Below, piece by piece: positions 1-7,706 of a DNA stretch of 40,274 bases; position 1 is the stretch's first letter; the number at the start of each line of letters is the position of its first letter. The DNA lies in contig JAOAHJ010000029.1 of assembly GCA_026415295.1 (NCBI GenBank), positions 1 to 40,274 on the forward strand, given 5' to 3'. Made by a program: the position numbers and the translations under genes. The DNA is from Spirochaetota bacterium (GTDB lineage: Bacteria; Spirochaetota; JAAYUW01; JAOAHJ01). Below the pieces are notes generated by a model. That model was not told the origin of the DNA. It saw nothing but the letters and a program-made list of their open reading frames with translations, and did no database searches.

Positions 1-26
1 ATTTCTTTTTCCTGATGAAAAAGCCA

Positions 27-185
27 GTCTTAGTTTCCAAATGTGGGATTTAAAGTTTTAGGTAATCTCCTTAATAACTTGTTGATTACTGGTCTTAGTT
101 TCCAAATGTGGGATTTAAAGCCATACTTGGCAGATACTTGTTTTAGGAACTTCCTAGTCTTAGTTTCCAAATGTGGGATTTAAAG
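27..185 (+). CRISPR. 3' end of a CRISPR array (three repeats, two full spacers)
   Basis: Three identical 29-base repeats lie at 27-55, 92-120 and 157-185. Each begins GTCTTAGTTTCC and ends GTGGGATTTAAAG. They are separated by two unrelated 36-base spacers (56-91 and 121-156), so the period is exactly 65 bases. Bases 1-26 look like the end of another spacer, so the array continues beyond the left edge. The repeat end ATTTAAAG resembles the 8-base 5' handle (ATTGAAAG/C type) of type I and III crRNAs. This suggests crRNAs are read left to right and that the leader lies outside the window. The last repeat is not degenerate. No cas gene is present in the window, so the subtype cannot be assigned. 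Confidence 0.95.
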
Positions 186-271
186 TTATAAAGAATTCAT
201 ATGATGAAATCTTAGCTAAGAAATTAGCTAAGAAAGAGAATGATTTGAAGTTTGTTTATAAAAATGATTAA
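186..271 (+). pseudogene. Possible tail of a lost gene beside the CRISPR array
   Basis: Immediately after the last repeat one frame stays open to the TAA at 269-271 and reads like a normal lysine-rich protein end (ILAKKLAKKENDLKFVY). In that frame there is no start codon downstream of the repeat, and the frame runs back into the repeat before meeting a stop at 161. It may be the 3' remnant of a gene whose front was replaced by the array, or simply chance open frame in AT-rich DNA. The short direct repeat TTAGCTAAGAAATTAGCTAAG (210s-230s) is part of it. Confidence 0.25.
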
Positions 272-283
272 AATTTTTTAAAG

Positions 284-1012
284 ATGAAAAAAATAAAAAC
301 ATTTTTTGATAAAAATATTAAAGATTTAAATAAATTTTTAATTATAGGTTCTGGATTTTTTGGTTTTAAAGCATTAAAAAGGCTTAGTGAAAAATACAAT
401 AATTCAGAATTTATTATTGTTGATAAATCTCAAGAAAAAATAGTTGATTTAAGAAGAAATATTGATATTAAAAAGAATAAAATTGAATTTATTGTTGAAG
501 ATGCATTGGAGTTTCTATCAAAATCTAATTTATCTGATAATTTATGGATAATACCAGCAGTTCCTTTTCATTTAGCATATGAATTTTTACTTAAGAATCT
601 TTCATCAAGAAATATAAATTTCAAATTAAAAATTAATTATAAAGATATATTAAATATTTTACCTAATTACCTTAAGATTATTGAAAGAAATAATAATATT
701 TATTTAAGCATAGCAGACTTTATTTGTCCAGATGATTGTCCAGAACCAACTCAAAAATGTTATTATACTGGTAAAACTAGAGTAGGTAATTTATATGAAA
801 TAATTAATAAATCAATTCCAGAAAAATATTATGCAATAATATACAGAAGTTTTCAATTAGCACCTGGAGTTGGGGGTTATCCACTATCTAACTTTTATAG
901 TGGATTTAATTTTTTGATGGATTTGAGGTTAGAAAAAGAAGATGAAAAAAATATTATCATTGGAACTGCTTGTAGGTGTCACGGTGTATTAAGTTTTCTT
1001 AATTTAACTTAA
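284..1012 (+). CDS. Conserved protein with Rossmann motif and Cys cluster, function unknown
   Basis: 242 residues. The N-terminus has a dinucleotide-binding fingerprint, IGSGFFGFKAL at about 21-31, followed by an acidic residue at the end of the second strand (IIVDKS, 44-49), as in TrkA-N/Rossmann folds. The middle has WIIPAVPFHLAYEFLL (88-103). The C-terminal half carries CPDDCPEPTQKC (C148, C152, C159) and ACRCHGV (C230, C232, H233), which could hold a metal or an iron-sulfur cluster. QLAPGVGGY (191-199) is another conserved-looking block. I recall this combination from uncharacterised proteins of anaerobic bacteria, with no established function. The start ATG has only a weak AAAG before it. 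There is no sign of a link to the CRISPR array other than position. Confidence 0.8.
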   Translation: MKKIKTFFDKNIKDLNKFLIIGSGFFGFKALKRLSEKYNNSEFIIVDKSQEKIVDLRRNIDIKKNKIEFIVEDALEFLSKSNLSDNLWIIPAVPFHLAYEFLLKNLSSRNINFKLKINYKDILNILPNYLKIIERNNNIYLSIADFICPDDCPEPTQKCYYTGKTRVGNLYEIINKSIPEKYYAIIYRSFQLAPGVGGYPLSNFYSGFNFLMDLRLEKEDEKNIIIGTACRCHGVLSFLNLT

Positions 1013-1095
1013 ATTTAATATTTGAAAAATTAATATTAATATACTAAGATTAATTTATACTGTTAAAAAATATTAAATTTTAATAAGGAGTTATT

Positions 1096-1380
1096 ATGTT
1101 AATTTATTCTTTTATTTTATGGATTCTTGCAATTGTGATTAAAATTTTTGCTATAGTTTTTGCAGGTGGATTTAATTCTGTAATGTTATTTTATGATCCT
1201 CTATCAATTATTTTTGATTTTGGTATTACAATTTTGATTATTCTTACTTTTATAAGACCTGCAAAACTTATAGAATATATTAGGATAACAATAAAAGAGA
1301 AAAGTATAGAAAAAAATATTTTATTGGATGATTCCAATTATTACTTCGAGTGTTGCTTTCTGCCCTTTTATATCAATTGA
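1096..1380 (+). CDS. Small membrane protein resembling the N-terminus of MotA, probably truncated
   Basis: 94 residues with a clear Shine-Dalgarno (AAGGAG, 7 bases before ATG). There are two hydrophobic segments, about 4-24 and 37-54. The pattern IFAIVFAGGFNSVMLFYDP followed by LSIIFDFGITILIILTFIRP matches the first two membrane helices of MotA-type stator proteins (GG...FIDxPSxxIVxGGT...FP). The cytoplasmic and later membrane parts of MotA (normally about 250-290 residues) are absent. The last 20 codons run into the convergent lipoprotein gene, overlapping it by 60 bases, and give an unnatural Cys/Phe-rich tail. The natural stop was therefore probably lost. It may be a stator relic or a short paralogue; the MotA relation is an inference from pattern. 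Confidence 0.5.
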   Translation: MLIYSFILWILAIVIKIFAIVFAGGFNSVMLFYDPLSIIFDFGITILIILTFIRPAKLIEYIRITIKEKSIEKNILLDDSNYYFECCFLPFYIN

Positions 1381-2079
1381 TTCATCAGTTTCAGGATTAT
1401 AATTAGCAGGTGCATCTATTTTTATTCTTATCTTTATTACATCACTTTCATATGCTTCTGATTGTTCGGTAGCATTATTGTTAGAAGGGTTAAAACCTTT
1501 ACTTTTTAGAAATTCAGCAACTTTCTTTACTGCATTGTTAATATCTGTGTAGTCATTGGTTGATAACTCAATTGAAGTTTTTATAGATTTACCTTTTATT
1601 GTCATAACATCATTTTCATCACTATTCCAATTGAATTCAATATCTGAAGGATTAGAAAAGGTAAAACCTAAAGAAGACATTATTTCCTTTATTAATTCGT
1701 CCATTTTTTGAGTTGCAGTTTTAACTCTTTGGTACTGCTGTTCTCCTTTATTAAATGATAAAATTTGATTGACTACTGTTACATTTTTAAAAATTTCTTC
1801 TTCTCCTGTACTTAGTTTAATAATGATGTCACTTCCTTTAATAGACCAAGTTCCATCTGAAAAAGGTTTTCCATCGAGGTATGAATAAAATAGTCTTTCT
1901 TCTCCTTCTTTTTGAAAACTAATTTGTTGATAATAACCTTTTATAGCTTCCCAATCACCTAAAATTGATTCTTCATTTAAAGATGATTTTTTTGTACATG
2001 AATAAAATAGTAAAAAAATTAAAGATGAAATTGCTAGTATTAAAGAAAATAAAACAAATAGCTTATTAAATTTTTTCAT
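1321..2079 (-). CDS. Putative lipoprotein with lipocalin-like beta domain
   Basis: 252 residues. The start is backed by AAAGGAGA 6 bases upstream. A signal peptide ends in a spirochaete-type lipobox, LLFYSC, with the lipidated cysteine at C28. Residues about 40-118 read GDWEAIKG...DGTWSIKGSDIIIKL...EEEIFKNV, the pattern of lipocalin-like lipoprotein domains in which a protein is scored for size and error. Residues about 125-252 form a second alpha/beta part with no recognised family, including KKVAEFLKSKGFNPSNNN. It is probably anchored on the periplasmic or outer face. It faces the MotA-like gene and overlaps its 3' end. Function unknown. Confidence 0.75.
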   Translation of the reverse strand: MKKFNKLFVLFSLILAISSLIFLLFYSCTKKSSLNEESILGDWEAIKGYYQQISFQKEGEERLFYSYLDGKPFSDGTWSIKGSDIIIKLSTGEEEIFKNVTVVNQILSFNKGEQQYQRVKTATQKMDELIKEIMSSLGFTFSNPSDIEFNWNSDENDVMTIKGKSIKTSIELSTNDYTDINNAVKKVAEFLKSKGFNPSNNNATEQSEAYESDVIKIRIKIDAPANYNPETDESIDIKGQKATLEVIIGIIQ

Positions 2080-2155
2080 TTATTCTCCTTTATAAAATTA
2101 TTTTTTTATTAAACCTTATTTGAAAAAATAAATCAAGGAAAATATTTAAAAAATT

Positions 2156-3070
2156 TTACTCTTTATTGAAAATATTTCTTCTATAGTGACAATATGGAAC
2201 TTCATTAAGTTTTTGATAATAGTCTTGATGATACTCTTCTGCTTCAAAAAATTGAGAAGCTTTTCTTATTTCTGTTGCTACTTTATAGTTATTATTTATT
2301 AGTAAATATTTTATTTTTTCTGCAATTTCTCTTTGAAAATCAAATATATAAAATATAGCACTTTTATATTGCTCGCCAATATCAGGTCCTTGGCCATTTT
2401 CTTGTGAAAAATTATGTATTTCAAAAAAATATTTTATTAGATCCTCTTCTTTTATTTTAAAAGTATCATAAATTACCATAACAGTTTCAAGATGTCCTGT
2501 TATGCCTCTACAAACCTCTTCGTAAGTTGGGTTTATTTTATGGCCCCCCATATAACCAACTCTTGTATAAACAACCCCGTTAAGTTTTTTAAAAAGTTCT
2601 TGAACCCCCCAAAAACAACCAGCTGCAAAAAACATTCTATTTAATTTTATCTGATTATTCTCTTTTATACTATTTTGGTAAATAAAATTTAAAGAAACTG
2701 AATTTACACAATGCCTAGTATTTTTAGATGTGAAACCTTCTCCATAAAAAATATGGCCAAGATGAGAACCACAATAGGCACATAAAATCTCAGTTCTTCT
2801 TCCGTCTGCATCAGGTTGTTTTTTAATAGCTCCTGGTATTTCATCATCAAATGCAGGCCATCCACAACCAGATTTAAATTTATCTTTTGAAGTATAAAGG
2901 GGTATTCCACAATTTTTGCATATATAAATTCCCTCATCAAAAAAGTTTTCATAGATTCCACTAAATGGAGCTTCTGTCCACTTTTCAAACAAAACTTTTT
3001 TCTCAAAATCTGTAAGATTTTTGTTTATAATTTTTACATTTTGTTTATTATTTATTTTATTGTTATCCAT
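2156..3070 (-). CDS. msrBA: Bifunctional methionine sulfoxide reductase MsrB-MsrA
   Basis: Repairs both R- and S-methionine sulfoxide. In the 304-residue form the MsrB domain comes first (about 20-130). It has zinc-binding CKNC (C51, C54) and CAYC (C97, C100), the SGCGWPAF substrate block and catalytic C121 in RHCVNSVSL. MsrA follows (about 142-300) with catalytic GCFWG (C152), GYMGG, and QGPDIGEQYKSAIFY, and a C-terminal C294 that may resolve the disulfide. The start at 3070 is chosen because GGGAG lies 5 bases before this ATG. The open frame could extend to a TTG at 3214, adding a hydrophobic segment, but that start has no ribosome site. B-A order is the less common fusion order but is known. 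Confidence 0.93.
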   Translation of the reverse strand: MDNNKINNKQNVKIINKNLTDFEKKVLFEKWTEAPFSGIYENFFDEGIYICKNCGIPLYTSKDKFKSGCGWPAFDDEIPGAIKKQPDADGRRTEILCAYCGSHLGHIFYGEGFTSKNTRHCVNSVSLNFIYQNSIKENNQIKLNRMFFAAGCFWGVQELFKKLNGVVYTRVGYMGGHKINPTYEEVCRGITGHLETVMVIYDTFKIKEEDLIKYFFEIHNFSQENGQGPDIGEQYKSAIFYIFDFQREIAEKIKYLLINNNYKVATEIRKASQFFEAEEYHQDYYQKLNEVPYCHYRRNIFNKE

Positions 3071-3235
3071 ATTAACTCCCATATTTTTGATGTATAAAAT
3101 TATTTTAATTAAAACAAAAAAAAAGATTAAAATTAAAAGCAGTATGTAATATTTTTTAAATTGTAAAATGTACATATTTAAATAAAATATAATTAAAAAA
3201 TAAATAATATTCAACTTGTATTTATTTTTTTCATT

Positions 3236-3259
3236 TTAGTTATATAAATTAGTTATATA
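3236..3259. promoter_or_regulatory. Inverted/direct repeat between msrBA and purK, possible operator
   Basis: TTAGTTATATA occurs twice (3236-3246 and 3249-3259). Within it TATATAA/TTATATA forms a perfect 7-base inverted repeat around a 5-base centre. It lies in the 260-base divergent region between msrBA and purK. In DNA this AT-rich such repeats also arise by chance. Confidence 0.25.
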
Positions 3260-3331
3260 GTATCTATAAGTTTTTTAATTATAAATAAACAGGTTATAAA
3301 AAAAGAGAAAATGAAGATATAGGGGATTTGT

Positions 3332-4648
3332 ATGCTTAAAGTTGGAGTTGTTGGAGCAGGTCAATTATGTAGAATGTTTGGAGAAGAGATAAAAAATAAG
3401 AATTTGAATTTGCTTCTTTATGCTATAGATCCAAATGATAACCCACCTGCTAAAGAATTTCTTTCTCAACATATAAAGGCAGATTATAAGGATTTTGATG
3501 AAATTATTAAACTTGGTGAAAAGGTTGATGTTATAACATTTGAAATAGAACTTGCAAATTTTAAAGCTTTAGAACTTCTGGAAAGCCAAAATAAAAAAGT
3601 TTATCCTTCATCTTTTGTCCTTAAAAATATCCAAGATAAATTTATACAATATAAATTCTTAAAAGAAAATAGTATTCCTGTCCCAGAATCAATAGAAATA
3701 AAATCTAAAGAAGAGCATGATTTTGAAAATGAAATAAAAGATATTATAAAATATTTAGGAATTCCACTTGTATTAAAAGCAAGAAAAGATTCTTATGATG
3801 GTAGGGGGAATTTTATTCTAAAAAAAGAAGATGATATTAAAAGATCTTATAAATATTTTGAAAATAAAACAATAATGGCTCAAAAGTATGTAAATTTTAT
3901 TTTTGAAGTTTCTATTATAGGTTGTAGGTGGTATGATGGTTCTATAACTTTGTTCCCATTATCTTTTAATATACATGGGAAAGATTATAATATATTGGAT
4001 AAAACTTTTGTCTTAAATGATAATTTGATGGAGAATTTTTGTTATGAAAATTTTATTTATGACTTTTGTAAAATTCTTTCTAAAGAGGAAAGTAAAGAGA
4101 TAAAATATTTTGATATTAAAAAGGTTAAAGAGAAAGCATATAAAATAGCATATGATGTTATAAAAGCTTTTAATTCTTATGGAGTTTTAACTATTGAAAT
4201 GATGGTTGAAATTAATGATAATCATAAAAATGATAATATAAATATTTATGTAAATGAGATAGCTCCAAGAGTTCATAATAGTGGACATTACTCTATCGAA
4301 GGATGCAATATTTCACAGTTTGAAGCTCATTTAAGAGCAATTACATGGGAAAATAAAAAAGTACCTTTTCTTAAAAAAAATTTTGTATGTATGTTAAATA
4401 TTTATGGTAGTAAAAATGATTCTGGTAAGTTTAATATTATTTATGAAAATAATGGAGTAGAGAAAATAATAGAAGGGACTTTAAAAGTTGATGATAATAT
4501 CTTTGTACATAATTATATGAAAACAGAAGTTAGACCATATAGAAAAATAGGTCATATAACTATTTTAAGTTCTCCTAATGAGGATCTTCTAAATTTTTAT
4601 GAAAGAATTTTAAAAATAAAAGATAAAGTAAAAATAAAAATATTATAA
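3332..4648 (+). CDS. purK: N5-carboxyaminoimidazole ribonucleotide synthase PurK
   Basis: Catalyses the ATP- and bicarbonate-dependent carboxylation of AIR to N5-CAIR in purine synthesis. 438 residues. The N-terminal nucleotide-binding loop is GAGQLCRM (8-15). The ATP-grasp core has LVLKARKDSYDGRGN (146-160), MAQKYVNFIFEVSII (182-196) and the metal-binding/terminal block VNEIAPRVHNSGHYSIEGC (307-325), followed by ISQFEAHLRAI, all typical of PurK. It is longer than the usual 360-390 residues, mainly through an insertion around 230-265. purE follows after 19 bases, so the two are probably co-transcribed and work in sequence. Confidence 0.96.
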   Translation: MLKVGVVGAGQLCRMFGEEIKNKNLNLLLYAIDPNDNPPAKEFLSQHIKADYKDFDEIIKLGEKVDVITFEIELANFKALELLESQNKKVYPSSFVLKNIQDKFIQYKFLKENSIPVPESIEIKSKEEHDFENEIKDIIKYLGIPLVLKARKDSYDGRGNFILKKEDDIKRSYKYFENKTIMAQKYVNFIFEVSIIGCRWYDGSITLFPLSFNIHGKDYNILDKTFVLNDNLMENFCYENFIYDFCKILSKEESKEIKYFDIKKVKEKAYKIAYDVIKAFNSYGVLTIEMMVEINDNHKNDNINIYVNEIAPRVHNSGHYSIEGCNISQFEAHLRAITWENKKVPFLKKNFVCMLNIYGSKNDSGKFNIIYENNGVEKIIEGTLKVDDNIFVHNYMKTEVRPYRKIGHITILSSPNEDLLNFYERILKIKDKVKIKIL

Positions 4649-4667
4649 ATAAAATATTTGGTGGAAT

Positions 4668-5759
4668 ATGAAAATAGAGATAAGGACAGGTTCAGATTCT
4701 GATATATCTCATATTAAAGAACTTATTAATCTTCTAAAGTTAGTTGGTGTTGATTTTGATTTAAGGGTACTTTCAGCTCATAGAACACCAGAAAGAATGA
4801 TAAATGAAGCAAGAAAACTTGAAAAGAAGGGATTTATCTTATCTGTTGCAGTTGCAGGTGGTTCTGCACATCTTCCTGGGATGACAGCATCTGAGACTTT
4901 ATTGCCAGTTTTAGCCATACCAGTTTTGACAAAAAATTTTAATGGTCTGGATTCTCTTCTTTCAAGTTTACAGATGCCTGAAGGTGTTCCTTTAGGTGTC
5001 TTACCTATCAATGATTCTTATTCTACATTTTTATTTATTCTTAAACTTTTAAATTATTTAAGTAGCTATATTCTTTTCGATGGAAATATTTATGAAAAAT
5101 TAGTTAAAAATCTATTTGTTGAAAAAAGTGATCTTTTTCTAAATATTAGAAAAAATTTAGAAAAATTATCTAAAAAATTTAATTATCTTAAAAAATATAA
5201 TGTTTCAGAAAAGATAATAATATTAATTGATGATAAGATAAAGAATAAATGTGAAAGTTATTATAAAAAAATTATTCAACAAAAGATTGATCTACAGATT
5301 AAGTTAGGAATTGAATTTTTTGTCTATCATTTTGATCCTGATAATATAGAAGATCTCCTCCTTGATATAAAGGAAAATAATGATAAATCATCTATAATTG
5401 TTTTTGAATATTTTTCTTATAATCCTTTAATTTGCAAAATTTCAAGTTCGTTGGCTAATTTAGTTGTCCATTCATTTGTATTAGATAAAGAAGAAAATAT
5501 AGATTTTAATTTGCTTCTAAATATTTTTAATAAAAAAAATAAATTTGATAATGTTACAGAAAATCTATTTCCAAATGTTTTTACAGGAGTTAATAGAATA
5601 GAAAACTGTTTTCTTTTTTTACTCAAAATTATTGCTACTAAAAATAGTAAAATAAAAAACTTTCTTAAAAATTATAAAAAAGTGATGAAAAAAAAGGTAG
5701 TAAAGATAGATAAAGAAGTAAAGTTAAAAACAAAAATTAATAACTTTTTATTTTTATAG
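4668..5759 (+). CDS. purE: N5-CAIR mutase PurE with a second, degenerate PurE-like domain
   Basis: Converts N5-CAIR from PurK to CAIR. 363 residues, about twice the usual 160-170. Residues 1-135 are a class I PurE: GSDSD (8-12), SAHRTPERM (36-44), GGSAHLPGM (64-72, normally AGAAHLPGM), NGLDSLLSSLQMPEGVPLG (92-110). Residues about 180-325 repeat the same order of secondary structure: IIILID, then GIEFFVYHFDPDN, IIVFEYFSYNPL, ANLVVHSFVLDKEENIDFNLLLNIF and FLFLLKIIA. The active-site motifs are lost there. The second half therefore looks like a pseudoenzyme copy, perhaps structural in the octamer; this is my alignment by eye. A lysine-rich tail ends the protein. Shine-Dalgarno GGTGG precedes ATG. 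Confidence 0.93.
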   Translation: MKIEIRTGSDSDISHIKELINLLKLVGVDFDLRVLSAHRTPERMINEARKLEKKGFILSVAVAGGSAHLPGMTASETLLPVLAIPVLTKNFNGLDSLLSSLQMPEGVPLGVLPINDSYSTFLFILKLLNYLSSYILFDGNIYEKLVKNLFVEKSDLFLNIRKNLEKLSKKFNYLKKYNVSEKIIILIDDKIKNKCESYYKKIIQQKIDLQIKLGIEFFVYHFDPDNIEDLLLDIKENNDKSSIIVFEYFSYNPLICKISSSLANLVVHSFVLDKEENIDFNLLLNIFNKKNKFDNVTENLFPNVFTGVNRIENCFLFLLKIIATKNSKIKNFLKNYKKVMKKKVVKIDKEVKLKTKINNFLFL

Positions 5760-5881
5760 AAAAAAATATTTTATAATTTATAATATTATTGAAATTAAAT
5801 ATTTTATTTTTAATAATTTTATTTTTATTTAAGATTTTTGTATTAATTGTTCTATAAAAAAAATTTTTAGGTTAAACAAAA

Positions 5882-6487
5882 ATGAGAAAAATTTTAAAAT
5901 TTTTAATATTAAGTCTTTCTATAATATTAATTGTAGCTTTTATATTCTTTTTTCATGAGTTTTTTATTTATATTGGTCAGAAATTATTAATAAAAGAAAT
6001 AGAACTAAAATCAGAAATTAATCCGTTGGTTATAAAAATTGAGAAGATAGAGAATGGAAATGTATTCTTTATAGCAAAGTTTCTCGATATTGATGGTAAT
6101 GTTGTATATTTTCTTCAGGATTCTATTGTAGGGCAATATTTATTTGTAGATTTTCTTGTTTATAAAGAAGGTTCTAACTATTTTTTCTTTCCATATCTTG
6201 TTTTTTCAGATGTTGTTCCTTCTGATTATGGAAAAGACTTAACTAAAGCATATTTAAAAGATGGATTTCCTGAGATTTATAGAAAAAAAAATATGGATGA
6301 ATTTTACATCAACAAATTGATCGAAATTTATTCAAAAGCTTTTAATAGGGCAAACTTTAAAGAAGGTTCAAAAAGTTTTGGAAATGCTCTTCATATTATT
6401 AAAAAGGTTGAGAGTATTGATTTTTCATCATATATTTACTATATATGTAATATAAAAAAAGGTGGCATAGAAGTTATAACCAAGTAA
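5882..6487 (+). CDS. Membrane-anchored protein, unknown, paralogue of the next gene
   Basis: 201 residues. One N-terminal membrane helix (about 6-28) is followed by an extracytoplasmic domain with alternating beta pattern: FIAKFLDIDGNVVYFLQDSIVG, then YLFVDFLVYKEG, then a C-terminal helix-rich part ending FKEGSKSFGNALHII. The following gene repeats this layout with recognisable sequence similarity (FVDFxV...DGxDLKxxY...EGxKxSFGxxLxxI), so the two arose by duplication. They are 15 bases apart and probably form one operon. No known domain is recognised. It could be a lipid- or envelope-associated protein, but the sequence gives no specific role. Confidence 0.7.
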   Translation: MRKILKFLILSLSIILIVAFIFFFHEFFIYIGQKLLIKEIELKSEINPLVIKIEKIENGNVFFIAKFLDIDGNVVYFLQDSIVGQYLFVDFLVYKEGSNYFFFPYLVFSDVVPSDYGKDLTKAYLKDGFPEIYRKKNMDEFYINKLIEIYSKAFNRANFKEGSKSFGNALHIIKKVESIDFSSYIYYICNIKKGGIEVITK

Positions 6488-6502
6488 AAAATCTTAATTA
6501 AG

Positions 6503-7363
6503 ATGAATTTTTTAAATATATTTAAATTTCTTGATTTTAAATATTTTGATTTAAGATTATCTGATTATATAAAATTCAGTGGTTTTAATATTAATTTTAA
6601 ATTTATAATTTTTATAATAATTTTAACTTTTTTTTTGTTTTTATTTGTTTATATCTTTTTTGAATTAAGAATATTTAAAGGTAAAAAAACTTCTATTGAT
6701 GTAGCTTATATATTTATAAAAAAAACAATAAATTATATTAAAAATTTTTTTGTTTTTATTTTATTTGTTTTTTTTATTACTATTCTTGCATTTTTATTTA
6801 TTAGAATAAATCAATTTATTGAAAGTATTAATTTTAATAATAATCTTATAAAAGCTATAAAAAATCTTTCATATTCAAGAGTTATATGTGAAATAGAAAT
6901 ATTAAAAATAGATAAATTTAATGAAAATATTGATTTAAAAATAAACTACCTTGATTTTAATAAAGATTTAATAGAATCAAAAGAATTTAATGTTTATGGT
7001 AGAGAAGTATTTGTTGATTTTATTGTAGTTGACTTTCAGTTTAAATTAATAGAAAGTGGTGAAAAGAGCAATCTTGCTGTATTAAATAAACTTTATACAA
7101 ATAAAATTTCTCCAAAAGATGGAATAGATTTAAAAAATTTTTATTTTTATTCAAAGAAACCTGAAGGTATAGAAAATAAAGATTTTGTAAGAATAATAGA
7201 ATATATCGATAAGATTATAAATGATGAATATTTTGCAAAAAAAGAAGGAGTTAAAGCTTCTTTTGGCTCAAGTTTATCATTTATTCCTAAAAGTGAAGGA
7301 GACATTTTTAGAATATATGTAAATAATACGGGAGGAATAGTTTTACAAAAAATAAACTTTTAA
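6503..7363 (+). CDS. Two-helix membrane protein, unknown, paralogue of the preceding gene
   Basis: 286 residues. There are two hydrophobic helices (about 33-53 and 77-100) separated by a short charged stretch, then an extracytoplasmic domain (about 120-286). That domain matches the preceding protein in order and sequence: DLKINYLDFNKDLIESKEF, REVFVDFIVVDFQF, SPKDGIDLKNFY, KKEGVKASFGSSLSFI, GDIFRIYVNNTGGIVL. The N-terminal extension with an extra helix distinguishes it. The start has only a weak AAG before ATG and may rely on coupling to the gene before it. Function unknown. Downstream lies a terminator at 7496-7537. Confidence 0.7.
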   Translation: MNFLNIFKFLDFKYFDLRLSDYIKFSGFNINFKFIIFIIILTFFLFLFVYIFFELRIFKGKKTSIDVAYIFIKKTINYIKNFFVFILFVFFITILAFLFIRINQFIESINFNNNLIKAIKNLSYSRVICEIEILKIDKFNENIDLKINYLDFNKDLIESKEFNVYGREVFVDFIVVDFQFKLIESGEKSNLAVLNKLYTNKISPKDGIDLKNFYFYSKKPEGIENKDFVRIIEYIDKIINDEYFAKKEGVKASFGSSLSFIPKSEGDIFRIYVNNTGGIVLQKINF

Positions 7364-7439
7364 TTTAAAAATTTTAAGTAACAAATAATTAAATTTAAAA
7401 TTAAAATTTTAGTTAAGAAATTATTTAAAAATTAAATTT

Positions 7440-7537
7440 GATTGTCGATAATTAAGTTGAATCTTCCTCCCTATAAAACATAAAGCGGACATGATAGGAT
7501 AGGTTATTTGATCCCCCAAATAATCTATCCTTTTTTT
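7440..7537 (+). ncRNA. Possible small RNA with C-rich single-stranded segments
   Basis: Within the 343-base gap before lysS, bases from about 7440 to 7537 are richer in G and C than the surrounding sequence. They contain TCTTCCTCCCTAT and AAAGCGGAC and end in a strong intrinsic terminator whose loop is ATCCCC. No open frame is evident. C-rich unpaired segments beside and inside a terminator hairpin are typical of Gram-positive small RNAs that pair with Shine-Dalgarno sequences (GGAGG). The segment could instead be just the trailer of the preceding operon. The 5' end is a guess; I see no convincing promoter. The rest of the gap (7364-7439 and 7538-7706) is featureless AT-rich DNA. Confidence 0.35.
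7496..7537 (+). terminator. Strong rho-independent terminator
   Basis: GGATAGGTTATTTG (7497-7510) pairs with CAAATAATCTATCC (7517-7530) with one G-U pair. A flanking A-T pair extends the stem to 15. The loop is ATCCCC and seven T follow. It ends the transcript from the 5882-7363 operon or from a small RNA. Confidence 0.88.
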
Positions 7538-7706
7538 GTTTTAAAATTTTTCTTTACTATTTTTAATAATCTTATTTATTTTACAAAAATAATTGTATTT
7601 CTTTAATTTTATTTGTAAAATATTTAATCCGCTTTTATATTTTTAAATTTTTAAAATTAAAAATTATAAAGTACAAAATTTATTAATAAAAGTTTAGGAG
7701 TGATGT

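Noticed and set aside
2704-3006. Second minus-strand frame in the MsrB region
   Set aside because: Out of frame with the zinc-binding and catalytic motifs of MsrB; the other frame is clearly the gene.
3215-3331. Purine riboswitch before purK
   Set aside because: The region has only AT repeats; none of the conserved junction bases of a purine aptamer are seen.
4778-5011. Antisense open frame inside purE
   Set aside because: It lies opposite the most conserved part of PurE, has no ribosome site and encodes no recognisable protein; it is a shadow frame.
7364-7706. T-box leader or lysine riboswitch for lysS
   Set aside because: No TGGNACCGCG antiterminator motif or L-box helices are visible, and the terminator sits about 170 bases before the start with plain AT-rich DNA after it.
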